Source: JBFKUL01 sp041635755
Lineage (GTDB): Bacteria; Pseudomonadota; Gammaproteobacteria; Burkholderiales; SG8-39
Assembly (NCBI GenBank): GCA_041635755.1
Contig: JBFKUL010000006.1
Location: forward strand, 1 to 31,732
DNA: 31,732 nucleotides
Direction: 5' to 3'
In this document: positions 8,196 through 15,590 of the stretch, piece by piece
Position numbering within the stretch: the first letter of the stretch is position 1
How the letters are laid out: every line of letters starts with the position of its first letter
Made by a program: the position numbers and the translations under genes
The notes under the pieces: model-generated
Database searches by the model: none
What the model was told of the DNA's origin: nothing
What the model saw: only the letters and a program-made list of their open reading frames with translations

Positions 8196-8762
8196 ATGAC
8201 CATCAAGTCGGACAAGTGGATTCGGCGCATGGCCGAGCAGCACCGAATGATCGAGCCGTTCGAGCCCGGCCAGGTCAAGCAGGTGGCCGGCAGGCGGGTG
8301 GTGTCCTTCGGCACCTCGAGCTATGGATACGACATCCGCTGCTCCATGGACTTCAAGATCTTCACCAACATCAACTCCACCATCGTCGACCCGAAGAGCT
8401 TCGACGAGAAGTCCTTCGTCGATTTCCGTGGCGAGGTCTGCATCATTCCGCCCAACTCCTTCGCTTTGGCGCGCACCGTGGAGTATTTCCGCATTCCGCG
8501 CAACGTGCTCACGATCTGCCTGGGCAAGTCGACCTACGCGCGCTGCGGAATCATTGTCAACGTGACGCCCCTGGAGCCGGAATGGGAGGGGCACGTGACG
8601 CTGGAGTTCTCGAACACGACGCCACTGCCGGCGAAGATCTACGCCAACGAAGGCGTGGCGCAGGTGATCTTCATCGAGTCCGACGAAGTGTGCGAAACGT
8701 CCTACCGGGATCGCGGCGGCAAGTACCAGGGGCAACAGGGCGTCACCCTGCCACGCATTTGA
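8196..8762 (+). CDS. dcd: dCTP deaminase
   Basis: A 188-residue enzyme of the dUTPase/Dcd trimeric family. It deaminates dCTP to dUTP, feeding dTMP synthesis, and works with dihydrofolate reductase (folA lies 1.6 kb away on the other strand). Diagnostic segments are IRRMAEQHRMIEPFEP, SSYGYDIR, the active-site GKSTYARCGI, and PLEPEWEGHVTLEFSNT with the catalytic Glu, ending in YQGQQGVTLPRI. Full length, ATG start. It shares its direction with apbC and is probably in the same transcript. Confidence 0.97.
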   Translation: MTIKSDKWIRRMAEQHRMIEPFEPGQVKQVAGRRVVSFGTSSYGYDIRCSMDFKIFTNINSTIVDPKSFDEKSFVDFRGEVCIIPPNSFALARTVEYFRIPRNVLTICLGKSTYARCGIIVNVTPLEPEWEGHVTLEFSNTTPLPAKIYANEGVAQVIFIESDEVCETSYRDRGGKYQGQQGVTLPRI

Positions 8763-8779
8763 GCCGCGCCTGGCGGCTA

Positions 8780-8830
8780 AACCACAAGATATGGTTCGCG
8801 CCGCGCCGCGGGTCCCCGCATATCGTGGTT
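8780..8830. repeat. Bulged inverted repeat upstream of the decarboxylase promoter
   Basis: AACCAC-AA-GATATG (8780-8793) pairs with CATATCGTGGTT (8819-8830): twelve paired positions with a two-base bulge, across a 25-base GC-rich loop. An inner copy of TGGTT right after the left arm allows an alternative small hairpin. No T tract follows, so this is not a standard terminator for dcd. It ends about 40 bases before the -35 box. Confidence 0.5.
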
Positions 8831-8871
8831 GGAGATGGCCGACGGCGGAGAAAAATAGCGCGTTGCAGCAC

Positions 8872-8899
8872 TTGACATGGAGGGGGTCGACCCTATAAT
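8872..8899 (+). promoter_or_regulatory. Consensus sigma70 promoter for the leader ORF and decarboxylase
   Basis: TTGACA at 8872-8877 and TATAAT at 8894-8899 match both consensus hexamers at all six positions, with a 16-base spacer. Transcription should begin near 8906, leaving about 42 bases before the small ORF. The spacer ends in GGGTCGACCC (8884-8893), a perfect 10-base palindrome abutting the -10 box, which could be a repressor operator. It is the best promoter by consensus that I found in the window. Confidence 0.85.
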
Positions 8900-8947
8900 C
8901 GGCGCAAGTTTTTTCGCGACCACGTCGGCGACGGTAAGGAGGTCATC

Positions 8948-9013
8948 ATGACAGGCAAGAAGAAATTCGGCAGCGCGATCAAAGCGAGCGTTTCCGACCT
9001 TCCCGAAACCTAG
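8948..9013 (+). CDS. 21-residue leader peptide upstream of the decarboxylase
   Basis: A short ORF runs from ATG at 8948 to TAG at 9011-9013. It is preceded by TAAGGAGGTCATC, a nearly perfect Shine-Dalgarno with good spacing, much better than that of the decarboxylase itself. The peptide starts MTGKKKFGSA and ends SDLPET, with five lysines in the first twelve residues. It lies wholly within the transcript from the consensus promoter and stops 18 bases before the decarboxylase ATG, so translation of the two is likely to be linked. In other bacteria ornithine decarboxylase genes can be controlled by translated leaders (SpeFL in enterobacteria); this peptide does not resemble SpeFL. I recognise no family. 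A chance ORF is possible, but signal strength argues against it. Confidence 0.6.
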   Translation: MTGKKKFGSAIKASVSDLPET

Positions 9014-9031
9014 TGAGCCTGGGAGAGATTG

Positions 9032-10231
9032 ATGGGCATTCGCCCCGCTAACGTTGCTCGAAACAGACAAGCCACACAACCGCAAGAACAGCTCTTCGAC
9101 ACGCATCCCGAAGTCAGCCTCGACTTCGAGACCGTCCGTCAGGCCGCACGCCAGAAGTACACGCGGCCGTTCCTGATCCTCGATACCCGTATCGTCCGAG
9201 AGAAAACGCGCCGTTTTTGCACGGCCATGCCGCGCGTGCGGCCGCACTACGCGGTCAAGGCGAACCCTGATCGGCGCGTGCTGAAAGTCCTCGCGCAGGA
9301 AGGCGCGGGCTTCGAGATCGCATCAGTCGCCGAGCTGGACGCGTTGCTCGCGCTTGGAGTGCCGGCCGCCGAAGTGTTCTACTCGAATCCGGTCAAGTCG
9401 CGCGACTCCATCGCTTATGCGGCAGCAAAGGGGGTCGAGTGGTACGTCATCGACAGCCTGGACGAGTTGCGTCGCGTGCATGAGGTCAAACCCGACGCCA
9501 AGCAGTACGTGCGCATTGCGGCGCCGAACATCGGCAGCGACTGGCCGCTCTCCGGAAAGTTCGGTGCCGGCGTTTCGGATACGCGCGAGATCGTGGCCGC
9601 GGCCGCCAAGCGCGGCGCAGATCTGGCGGGCGTGACATTCCATGTCGGGTCGCAGTGCCGCAATCCGGAGAACTGGCGCGTCGGCATCGAGAAGGCGCGC
9701 AATGTGTTCGACATCATGCTCAAGGCAGGCCTGAAGCCGCGCATGCTGGATATTGGCGGGGGCTTTCCGGTGCGTCACGTCAAGCCGATACCGTCGATCG
9801 AGGTGATCGGCGACGTGGTGAACGAAGGGCTGAGGGCCTTTCCCGATGAAGTGCGCATCGTCGCCGAGCCGGGGCGCTTTCTGGTTTCAGACGCGGGCTA
9901 CTTCGTCTGCCAGGTGCTGTGCACGGCGACACGCGCCGGGAAGCGCTGGATGCACCTGGATGCAGGCATGTTCGGCGGCGTGATCGAGACCGCGGAGGGC
10001 CTCAAGTACAAGATCCGCACCGACCGCTCCGGCCCGGATGTTCCGTGGAACGTCGCCGGGCCGACTTGCGATTCGGTCGACGTCATTTTGCGCGAGGACC
10101 CCATGCCCTCGGACCTGCAGGAGGGCGATTTCATCTACATCAAGAACGCCGGTGCCTACACGACGGCGTACGCGAGCCGCTTCAACGGCTTCCCGTTGCC
10201 CGAAGTGAGGGTGTTCGAGTCGGCCGGGTAA
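9032..10231 (+). CDS. Type III (alanine racemase fold) ornithine/lysine-type decarboxylase
   Basis: A 399-residue PLP enzyme of the eukaryotic-like ornithine/diaminopimelate decarboxylase family, which produces putrescine (or cadaverine) from the basic amino acid. The PLP lysine is K76 in HYAVKANPD; other motifs are HVGSQ, the glycine loop LDIGGGFP, the phosphate-binding EPGR, and the second-subunit catalytic Cys346 in GPTCDSVD, which is typical of ODC. Ornithine versus lysine preference cannot be settled by eye. ATG at 9032 is preferred over the TTG just before it; the ribosome site (GGGAGAG) is modest. The N-terminus has a ~35-residue extension before the fold. It is driven by the consensus promoter at 8872 and ends at a strong terminator. 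Confidence 0.93.
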   Translation: MGIRPANVARNRQATQPQEQLFDTHPEVSLDFETVRQAARQKYTRPFLILDTRIVREKTRRFCTAMPRVRPHYAVKANPDRRVLKVLAQEGAGFEIASVAELDALLALGVPAAEVFYSNPVKSRDSIAYAAAKGVEWYVIDSLDELRRVHEVKPDAKQYVRIAAPNIGSDWPLSGKFGAGVSDTREIVAAAAKRGADLAGVTFHVGSQCRNPENWRVGIEKARNVFDIMLKAGLKPRMLDIGGGFPVRHVKPIPSIEVIGDVVNEGLRAFPDEVRIVAEPGRFLVSDAGYFVCQVLCTATRAGKRWMHLDAGMFGGVIETAEGLKYKIRTDRSGPDVPWNVAGPTCDSVDVILREDPMPSDLQEGDFIYIKNAGAYTTAYASRFNGFPLPEVRVFESAG

Positions 10232-10249
10232 CCGGGGCGCCTATGCAGG

Positions 10250-10284
10250 AAAAGAAGGGCGGGCTTTCGGGCCCGCTTTCTTTT
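10250..10284 (+). terminator. Rho-independent terminator after the decarboxylase
   Basis: An A-rich arm AAAAGAAGGGCGGGC and the arm GCCCGCTTTCTTTT form a long stem with one bulged base, closing with a T-rich tail. The A tract on the other side lets it also work for minus-strand transcripts leaving folA, so it is probably bidirectional. Confidence 0.85.
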
Positions 10285-10291
10285 GGTTAGC

Positions 10292-10310
10292 GAGTCGGGG
10301 GCCCCGACTC
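10292..10310. repeat. Near-perfect 19-base palindrome between convergent genes
   Basis: GAGTCGGGGGCCCCGACTC has 9-base arms around a single central base. It lies between the decarboxylase terminator and the folA stop codon. The loop is too short for a normal RNA hairpin without opening the centre; it could be a back-up terminator stem or a protein-binding site. Confidence 0.5.
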
Positions 10311-10347
10311 CGGTTGGCGCTCGGGGCGGTTCGCCTGCGCGGGCGTT

Positions 10348-10824
10348 TCAGCGCACGGGATCGTAGGTCACGATGTCGTATCGGGTGCCGTCTTCGGCGG
10401 TACGCGCGTCACGCCGGGTCTCTTTCCACGCGCCACGGCTAAACTGCGGAAAGCGCGCGTCGCCCTCGAAATCCTTCCGAATCTCCGTGAGGACCAGGCG
10501 GTCCGCCACAGGCAGGGCCGCGCGGTAGAGCTCGCCGCCGCCGATCACAAAAGCGGTCGGGGCATCGGCGCACAATACGAGCGCCGCCTCGAGCGAGCCG
10601 GCGACCTTCGCGCCTGGGGCCTCGAAGAATGGGGTGCGCGAAACGACGATGTTTATCCTCTTGGGCAGCGGCTTGCCGAGCGATTCCCAAGTCCGACGGC
10701 CCATGATCACGGGGTGGCCGGTCGTCAGCGCCTTGAAGTGCCTGAGGTCCTCGGGCAGGTGCCAGGGCAGCTTCCCTTGATGGCCGATCACCCGGTTGGC
10801 CGCGACCGCAGCCACGATAACCAT
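10348..10824 (-). CDS. folA: Dihydrofolate reductase
   Basis: A 158-residue enzyme that reduces dihydrofolate to tetrahydrofolate with NADPH, needed for dTMP, purine and methionine synthesis. Motifs: VAANRVIGHQGKLPWHLPED (Met20-loop region with the catalytic acidic residue near PEDLRHFK), HPVIMGRRTWESLGKPLP, NIVVSR, and FVIGGGELYRAALP. The open frame continues 47 codons upstream, but MVIVAAVAANRVIG at 10824 matches the usual DHFR start and length. It is transcribed away from the sensor kinase at 10914, with an 89-base divergent intergenic region. Confidence 0.95.
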   Translation of the reverse strand: MVIVAAVAANRVIGHQGKLPWHLPEDLRHFKALTTGHPVIMGRRTWESLGKPLPKRINIVVSRTPFFEAPGAKVAGSLEAALVLCADAPTAFVIGGGELYRAALPVADRLVLTEIRKDFEGDARFPQFSRGAWKETRRDARTAEDGTRYDIVTYDPVR

Positions 10825-10913
10825 CTGAGGTTTTGCCGGCGCACGGGCCCGAGTGTCGTGATATCGTGACATTTGTCCTAGTCCTGACACATTGTTAATC
10901 GGATTATTAGACC
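10825..10913. promoter_or_regulatory. Divergent intergenic region between folA and the sensor kinase operon
   Basis: The 89 bases hold a TGTC / GACA dyad at about 10874-10889 (TGTCCTAGTCCTGACA) and an AT-rich stretch TTGTTAATCGGATTATTAG directly before the sensor kinase ATG. CTGACA at 10884-10889 could be a -35, but no well-spaced -10 is clear. Regulatory role is inference. Confidence 0.3.
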
Positions 10914-12392
10914 ATGGTCGCTCCCGCGCCCACGCCCGCGACCGCGCTGCCCTATCCGAGATCATTTCTCGGGATGCTGCTCGCGGGGTTTACGTTGGTT
11001 GCGCTGCCCCTCGCGATCGCGCTTGGCTACTCGGCTTGGAACACCGAGCGGCTCGCCGATCAGAGCGGCACCGCCGTGTTCAACGCCGCCCAAGCGGCGC
11101 GCGCCAGCCGCTCCATGGTGAACAGGATCGCGTCGATCGAGCGGCTTGCACAGCAGATCGCGCTGTTGAGCGACGCGGCGCTGCTCGAGGACTTCGGCCA
11201 GGTGCACCGCAGCTTTCTGCAGCTTGCCAGCGAGTTGTCCCTGCTGCCGCTGGATGAGCAGCAGCTGGCCGCGCTCAATCGCACTATCGAGCAGGAGTAT
11301 GCGTTGTTCGATCTGGTCGCGAACCGCCCCCGCACCGCGATCGAAGTGGAGGCGGTCAAGACGTTGTCCGGCCAGCTCGCCGAGAGCGCGTACGAGGTGC
11401 TTGCGATCAGCTATCTGGTCGCCGACCGCGAAGTCGAGCTCCTGCGCGCGAACGCCGAAAGCGTACAGCGTCGACTGATCCTGCTGGTGCTGTTCAGCAC
11501 CGCCCTTGTCCTGGCGCTTGCGCTCGCGATGACGCGCCTGATCGCGCGTCCGATTGCCGAGCTGGACGCATCGATCCGGCAGCTGGGAAGCGCCGACTTC
11601 TCGCGGCCGATCCGGGTACGCGGTCCCGGCGACCTGCAGTACCTTGGCGAGCGTCTCGATTGGCTGCGGCGACGGCTCACCGACGTCGAGGCCGGCAAGA
11701 ACCGCTTCCTGCGCCATCTTTCGCACGAGCTCAAGACGCCGCTCACCGCATTGCGCGAAGGCGCCGAGCTGCTGCACGATCAGATCGCCGGGCCGCTTGC
11801 GCCGCGGCAGCTGCAGGTGGTTTCGATCATGCGCGATAACAGCCTCAAGCTGCAGCACCTGATCGAGGATCTGCTCGATTATCAGCGCGCGCTGCACGCG
11901 GCCGCATCGCTCTATCCGGCACCCGTGGCGCTCGAGAATCTGGTGCGGGAGACGGCGCGGGCGCACGCGCTGGCCGCGCACGCCAAGGGACAGCGCCTGG
12001 TGCTCGATCTCGAGTCAGTGACCATCGACGCGGATGCGCAGAAACTGCGTTCGATCATCGACAACCTTCTCGGCAATGCCGTCAAGTTCACACCGCCAGG
12101 GGGTACCATCTCCGTTCTGGCGCGCGGCGACGGCGCCGATGCGACCATCGAAGTCATCGATTCCGGGCCGGGCGTTCCCCCCGAGGAGCGCGACTCGATT
12201 TTCGACACGTTCTTTCGCGGCCGCGCCAAGCCGACCTCACGCATCGAAGGCAGCGGGCTGGGCCTTGCGATCGCGCGCGAGTTCGCGGAGGCGCACGGCG
12301 GGCGCATCGCGGTGGTGGATGGGGAAACTGGCGGGCACTTCCGCGTGACGCTGCCGCGGGCGCACGTGCCGGCGGAACAGGTCCCGGCATGA
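10914..12392 (+). CDS. Sensor histidine kinase, GlrK/QseE-like
   Basis: A 492-residue inner-membrane kinase. Transmembrane helix 1 is at about residues 20-43 (FLGMLLAGFTLVALPLAIAL), followed by a helical periplasmic domain of ~140 residues, helix 2 at about 186-206 (LILLVLFSTALVLALALAM), a HAMP linker, HisKA with phospho-acceptor H271 in FLRHLSHELKTPLTALREGA, and an HATPase domain with N box DNLLGNAVKF, G1 DSGPGVPPEE and G2 GSGLGLAIAREFA. It overlaps the next gene by four bases (ATGA). The kinase / lipoprotein / sigma54-activator order is that of glrK-qseG-glrR (qseE-qseG-qseF), which in enterobacteria responds to envelope stress and controls the glmY small RNA. The function here is inferred from architecture. 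Confidence 0.9.
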   Translation: MVAPAPTPATALPYPRSFLGMLLAGFTLVALPLAIALGYSAWNTERLADQSGTAVFNAAQAARASRSMVNRIASIERLAQQIALLSDAALLEDFGQVHRSFLQLASELSLLPLDEQQLAALNRTIEQEYALFDLVANRPRTAIEVEAVKTLSGQLAESAYEVLAISYLVADREVELLRANAESVQRRLILLVLFSTALVLALALAMTRLIARPIAELDASIRQLGSADFSRPIRVRGPGDLQYLGERLDWLRRRLTDVEAGKNRFLRHLSHELKTPLTALREGAELLHDQIAGPLAPRQLQVVSIMRDNSLKLQHLIEDLLDYQRALHAAASLYPAPVALENLVRETARAHALAAHAKGQRLVLDLESVTIDADAQKLRSIIDNLLGNAVKFTPPGGTISVLARGDGADATIEVIDSGPGVPPEERDSIFDTFFRGRAKPTSRIEGSGLGLAIAREFAEAHGGRIAVVDGETGGHFRVTLPRAHVPAEQVPA

Positions 12393-12925
12393 GAGCGCTC
12401 GTTCTGCTGCTGCTGGTCGTGGCGCTTGGCGGTTGCGCGGCGCTGCGGCCGGAAGCCGATCAGGCGATCACGGTGAGCGACATCGTCGCCGATGCCGTCG
12501 CCGCGACGCTGGCGGGTGGCGCAGCGCAGCGGCGCTCGCTCGCTTCGGCGCAGCAGGCCTTCGCCAGCGACCCGGGCGACGCGAGCCGCCTGCGTCTGGC
12601 GACACTGCTTGCGGCACTGCCCGCCCCGCACGGCGACGAGGCGCGCGCTCATACGCTGCTGACGCCGCTCGCGGAAGGCCAGCCGCAGTCCCCTTACGGA
12701 CGGTTCGCCGCATTGCTCGCGGGACAACTTGCCACCCGGGCGCGCGTATCCAAGGAGGCGGAACGGGTGGTACGCACTGGGGAGCAGCGCGAGGAGGCCT
12801 TGCGCCAGCAGCACGAGGCGCTGCGTCAGCAACAGGACCTGCTGCGCCAGCAGCTGGAATCGCTTAAATCAATCGAGCGCAGCATCCTCGAGCGTGAGGA
12901 AACAATGCGCCGCAAACAGAGGTGA
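12389..12925 (+). CDS. QseG-like coiled-coil lipoprotein
   Basis: A 178-residue protein with a lipoprotein signal (lipobox LGGC, lipidated Cys16) and a helical body. Near the C-terminus five consecutive heptads, EALRQQH / EALRQQQ / DLLRQQL / ESLKSIE / RSILERE, give an almost ideal coiled coil. It lies between a sensor kinase (ATGA overlap) and a sigma54 response regulator (four bases apart), the position of QseG/YfhG, an outer-membrane lipoprotein that touches the sensor kinase periplasmic domain in enterobacteria. Sequence conservation of this family is low, so the call rests on context, lipobox and coiled coil. Likely periplasmic partner that tunes the kinase. Confidence 0.75.
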   Translation: MRALVLLLLVVALGGCAALRPEADQAITVSDIVADAVAATLAGGAAQRRSLASAQQAFASDPGDASRLRLATLLAALPAPHGDEARAHTLLTPLAEGQPQSPYGRFAALLAGQLATRARVSKEAERVVRTGEQREEALRQQHEALRQQQDLLRQQLESLKSIERSILEREETMRRKQR

Positions 12926-12929
12926 ACAC

Positions 12930-14282
12930 ATGGTTCAGGAAGCCTGGAAAATTCTGCTGGTCGATGATGACAAGGATCTTCTGCAGTTGATCGCGATGCG
13001 GCTCACCGCCGCCGGATATCAGGTGACCGCGGTCGACTCGGGCGAGGCGGCGCTCGCGAGCATGGCGATCTCGCGTCCACACGCGGTGATCACCGACCTG
13101 CGCATGCACGGAATAGACGGCATGGCGCTGTTCGATGCCATTCATCGCGAGTCGCCCTCGCTTCCGGTGCTGATCCTTACGGCGCACGGCACCATCCCCG
13201 AAGCGGTCGCGGCGACGCGGCGTGGCGTGTTCAGCTTCCTCACCAAGCCGTTCGACAGCAAAGTGCTGCTCGATGCGGTCGCGGACGCGGTGCGTCTCTC
13301 CAGCGTGCCGATCGAGGAGGCCGAGAACTGGCGAGAAGGCCTCATCACGCGCTCCGCGACGATGGAGGACTTGCTGGCACAGGCGCAGCGCGTCGCAGCT
13401 TCCGATGCGAGCGTGTGTATCTTCGGCCCGAGCGGCACGGGCAAGGAGCTGCTCGCGCGCGCCATTCACCGCGCCAGCCGGCGCGCCTCCGGCCCGTTCG
13501 TCGCCGTCAACTGCAGTGCGATCCCGGAGGGGCTGCTCGAGTCCGAGCTCTTCGGCCATCGCAAAGGCTCGTTTACCGGCGCGATCCAGGATCGCCGGGG
13601 TCTGTTTCAGGCGGCAGAGGGCGGCACGCTGTTTCTCGACGAGGTGGGAGACATGCCGCTCGCGCTGCAGGTGAAGCTGTTGCGTGCGCTCGAAGATCGG
13701 GTGGTGCGGCCGGTAGGCTCGAACGAGGCGTTGGCGGCGGACGTGCGTATCCTGTCGGCCACGCATCGACGTCTCGAAGAGCGCATCGCGTCGGGCGAGT
13801 TCCGCGAGGATCTCTACTATCGGCTGAACGTGGTCAAGCTCGCGATCCCGTCGCTCGCCGAGCGGCGCGAGGACGTGCCGCTGCTCGCCAACCACTTCCT
13901 GACCCGGCTCGCGCAACGCTACGGCCGGCCGCGGCTGGGCTTTTCGCCGGAGGCGATGGAATTGCTCGTCTCGGCGGCCTGGCCGGGCAATGTGCGCCAA
14001 CTGCTGAACGTGGTCGAGCAAGCGGTCGCGTTGACTTCGACCGAAATGATCCCGGCCTCGCTCGTGCGACAGGCGCTCGATGCCGGCGACTCGGAGCTCA
14101 CGCCGCTGGACGAAGCGCGCCGCGCCTTCGAGCGCGACTACCTTGTGCGCATCCTGAAGATCACCAGCGGCAATGTCACCCAGGCGGCGCGCCTCGCCGG
14201 ACGCAATCGCACGGAGTTCTACAGGCTGCTCGACCGGCACTCGCTCGAGCCGGCAATGTTCAAGGTCGCGCAGTCGATGTAG
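12930..14282 (+). CDS. Sigma54-dependent response regulator, GlrR/QseF-like
   Basis: A 450-residue NtrC-class activator. Receiver domain at residues 1-125 with acidic pocket D12-D14 and phospho-acceptor D56 (AVITDLRMHG); AAA+ domain with Walker A GPSGTGKE, the sigma54-contact loop as GSFTGA (a Ser variant of GAFTGA), Walker B GGTLFLDEVGDM, and the arginine-finger region FREDLYYRLNV; C-terminal Fis-type helix-turn-helix (GNVTQAARLAGRNRTEFYRL). The frame is open further upstream, but ATG 12930 with AGAGGTGA before it gives the normal VQEAWKILLVDDDKD start. It is the cognate partner of the kinase two genes upstream. Confidence 0.93.
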   Translation: MVQEAWKILLVDDDKDLLQLIAMRLTAAGYQVTAVDSGEAALASMAISRPHAVITDLRMHGIDGMALFDAIHRESPSLPVLILTAHGTIPEAVAATRRGVFSFLTKPFDSKVLLDAVADAVRLSSVPIEEAENWREGLITRSATMEDLLAQAQRVAASDASVCIFGPSGTGKELLARAIHRASRRASGPFVAVNCSAIPEGLLESELFGHRKGSFTGAIQDRRGLFQAAEGGTLFLDEVGDMPLALQVKLLRALEDRVVRPVGSNEALAADVRILSATHRRLEERIASGEFREDLYYRLNVVKLAIPSLAERREDVPLLANHFLTRLAQRYGRPRLGFSPEAMELLVSAAWPGNVRQLLNVVEQAVALTSTEMIPASLVRQALDAGDSELTPLDEARRAFERDYLVRILKITSGNVTQAARLAGRNRTEFYRLLDRHSLEPAMFKVAQSM

Positions 14283-14328
14283 ATACAGCGCCAACGGCCG
14301 TGACCCGACGCCGACGCGCGGTGCCGCA

Positions 14329-15486
14329 TCAGACGCCGGCAGGCGGCGCACGCCCGAAGGCCCAGCGGCGCAGCAGCGCGATCGCTGCGGTGCACGCCAG
14401 TGCGAGCACGCCGAGCACGTAGAAGCCGTACACGATTCCGGCGCGGTCGGTGATGTGGCCCATCAGCAGCGGTGTGCTGAAATGCGACAGGCCCCAGCCC
14501 AGGCCCCCAAGCGCGAGCGCCGCGCCGCGCTCGCTGGCGCGGCTCGACTCCGAAAGCGTGATCTGGAAGTAGAGCGTCATGGCGCCCGAGCCGAATCCCA
14601 CCGTGAGCATCAGCAGAGCGATCGGGCCGGCGTGATTGATCGCGGGCAGCAACCCGACCGAGACGGCGACGGCGATGCCAGACCACACTGGCCACAATGT
14701 TGCCGGCCCGGTGCGCGCAAAGCGTGCCACCAGCAATCCGGCGCCGATCGACCCCACTGCGCGCAGCGCTAGGAGCACCCCCGAGGTCTCGGCCGCGAAA
14801 CCATAGTGCTCGAGCAGCAGCGGATAGAACGACATCGACAGCGAGAACGGCAGCGCCGAGAGGTAGGCGCACAGGATCGAGTAGTAAATGATGCGCCGGG
14901 CGAGCAGCGGCCGATAGGCGGCGAGAACACTCCAGCCTTCTTCTGCTTTTCCGACCGCGACTCGCGGCGTCTTCGCACCGGCGGCGAGCGCGGCAAGCCC
15001 CATCGCGGCAAGGACCAGAAAGGTGGCGGCAAAGCCTGCTGCAACAAGAATGAAGCCGCAGGTGCCGGTGCCGACGATCTGGCCGAAGTTGGTGTTCGCG
15101 TTGAGGCGCCCGAGTTGGATGCCGCGCGCACCGGGCAGTTCGCTCGCGATCGACCAGGTGGCGGGCCAGAATGCCGCGCGCGAGAGCACCATCAGCAGCT
15201 GGCCCGCAAACAGCATCCAGAACCCTTCGGCGAGCGCAAAGGCAATGCCGGCCGCGATCATGATGCCGCACGAGCCGAGCATAATGCGCCGACCGCCGAG
15301 ACGGTCGGTGTAGGCCCCGCCCAAGAGATTCAGCACGATCTGCGCAAGCACAGGGGCCGAGAACAAGGCGCCGATCTGCGATCCTGAGAGGCCCTGCGAG
15401 AGGGCGTACAGCGGCACCACCACATAGGTCATGCCGAGCCCGTAATTCCAGGCGAGGGAGGCGAGGTAGAAGGGGAGATGGGGCAA
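14329..15486 (-). CDS. Major facilitator superfamily transporter
   Basis: A 385-residue inner-membrane protein with about 12 hydrophobic segments. The MFS signature loop between helices 2 and 3 reads GGAYTDRLGGRRIMLGSCG, matching G-x-x-x-D-R-x-G-R-R/K. The first helix begins at PFYLASLAWNYGLGMTY. The start is TTG at 15486: an in-frame TGA lies immediately upstream (TGATTG) and the next in-frame ATG would remove part of helix 1. The substrate is unknown; the compact type resembles drug or sugar effluxers. It converges with the response regulator gene and is divergent from the DUF3179 gene. Confidence 0.85.
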   Translation of the reverse strand: MPHLPFYLASLAWNYGLGMTYVVVPLYALSQGLSGSQIGALFSAPVLAQIVLNLLGGAYTDRLGGRRIMLGSCGIMIAAGIAFALAEGFWMLFAGQLLMVLSRAAFWPATWSIASELPGARGIQLGRLNANTNFGQIVGTGTCGFILVAAGFAATFLVLAAMGLAALAAGAKTPRVAVGKAEEGWSVLAAYRPLLARRIIYYSILCAYLSALPFSLSMSFYPLLLEHYGFAAETSGVLLALRAVGSIGAGLLVARFARTGPATLWPVWSGIAVAVSVGLLPAINHAGPIALLMLTVGFGSGAMTLYFQITLSESSRASERGAALALGGLGWGLSHFSTPLLMGHITDRAGIVYGFYVLGVLALACTAAIALLRRWAFGRAPPAGV

Positions 15487-15590
15487 TCACGGGCTCCGCC
15501 GGCAGATTATGCGTGGCGCAGCCGACGATACCGGGAACGGTTTCGCTCGCCGGTGTTCATAACCCAGGGCGGGTCCAGAAAGGAGGTCTT

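Noticed and set aside
6684..8735. 683-codon minus-strand open frame opposite apbC and dcd
   Set aside because: It is antisense to two genes with unmistakable motifs; it is rich in Arg/His/Asp as expected from a high-GC shadow frame and has no recognisable domain.
12789..12860. Short direct repeats resembling a repeat array (GCGCCAGCAG and variants)
   Set aside because: They encode the LRQQ heptads of the QseG-like coiled coil in frame; no spacers or palindromic repeats as in CRISPR.
12729..12929. N-terminal extension of the response regulator frame
   Set aside because: It overlaps the QseG-like coding sequence in another frame; ATG 12930 has a proper ribosome site and matches the receiver domain start.
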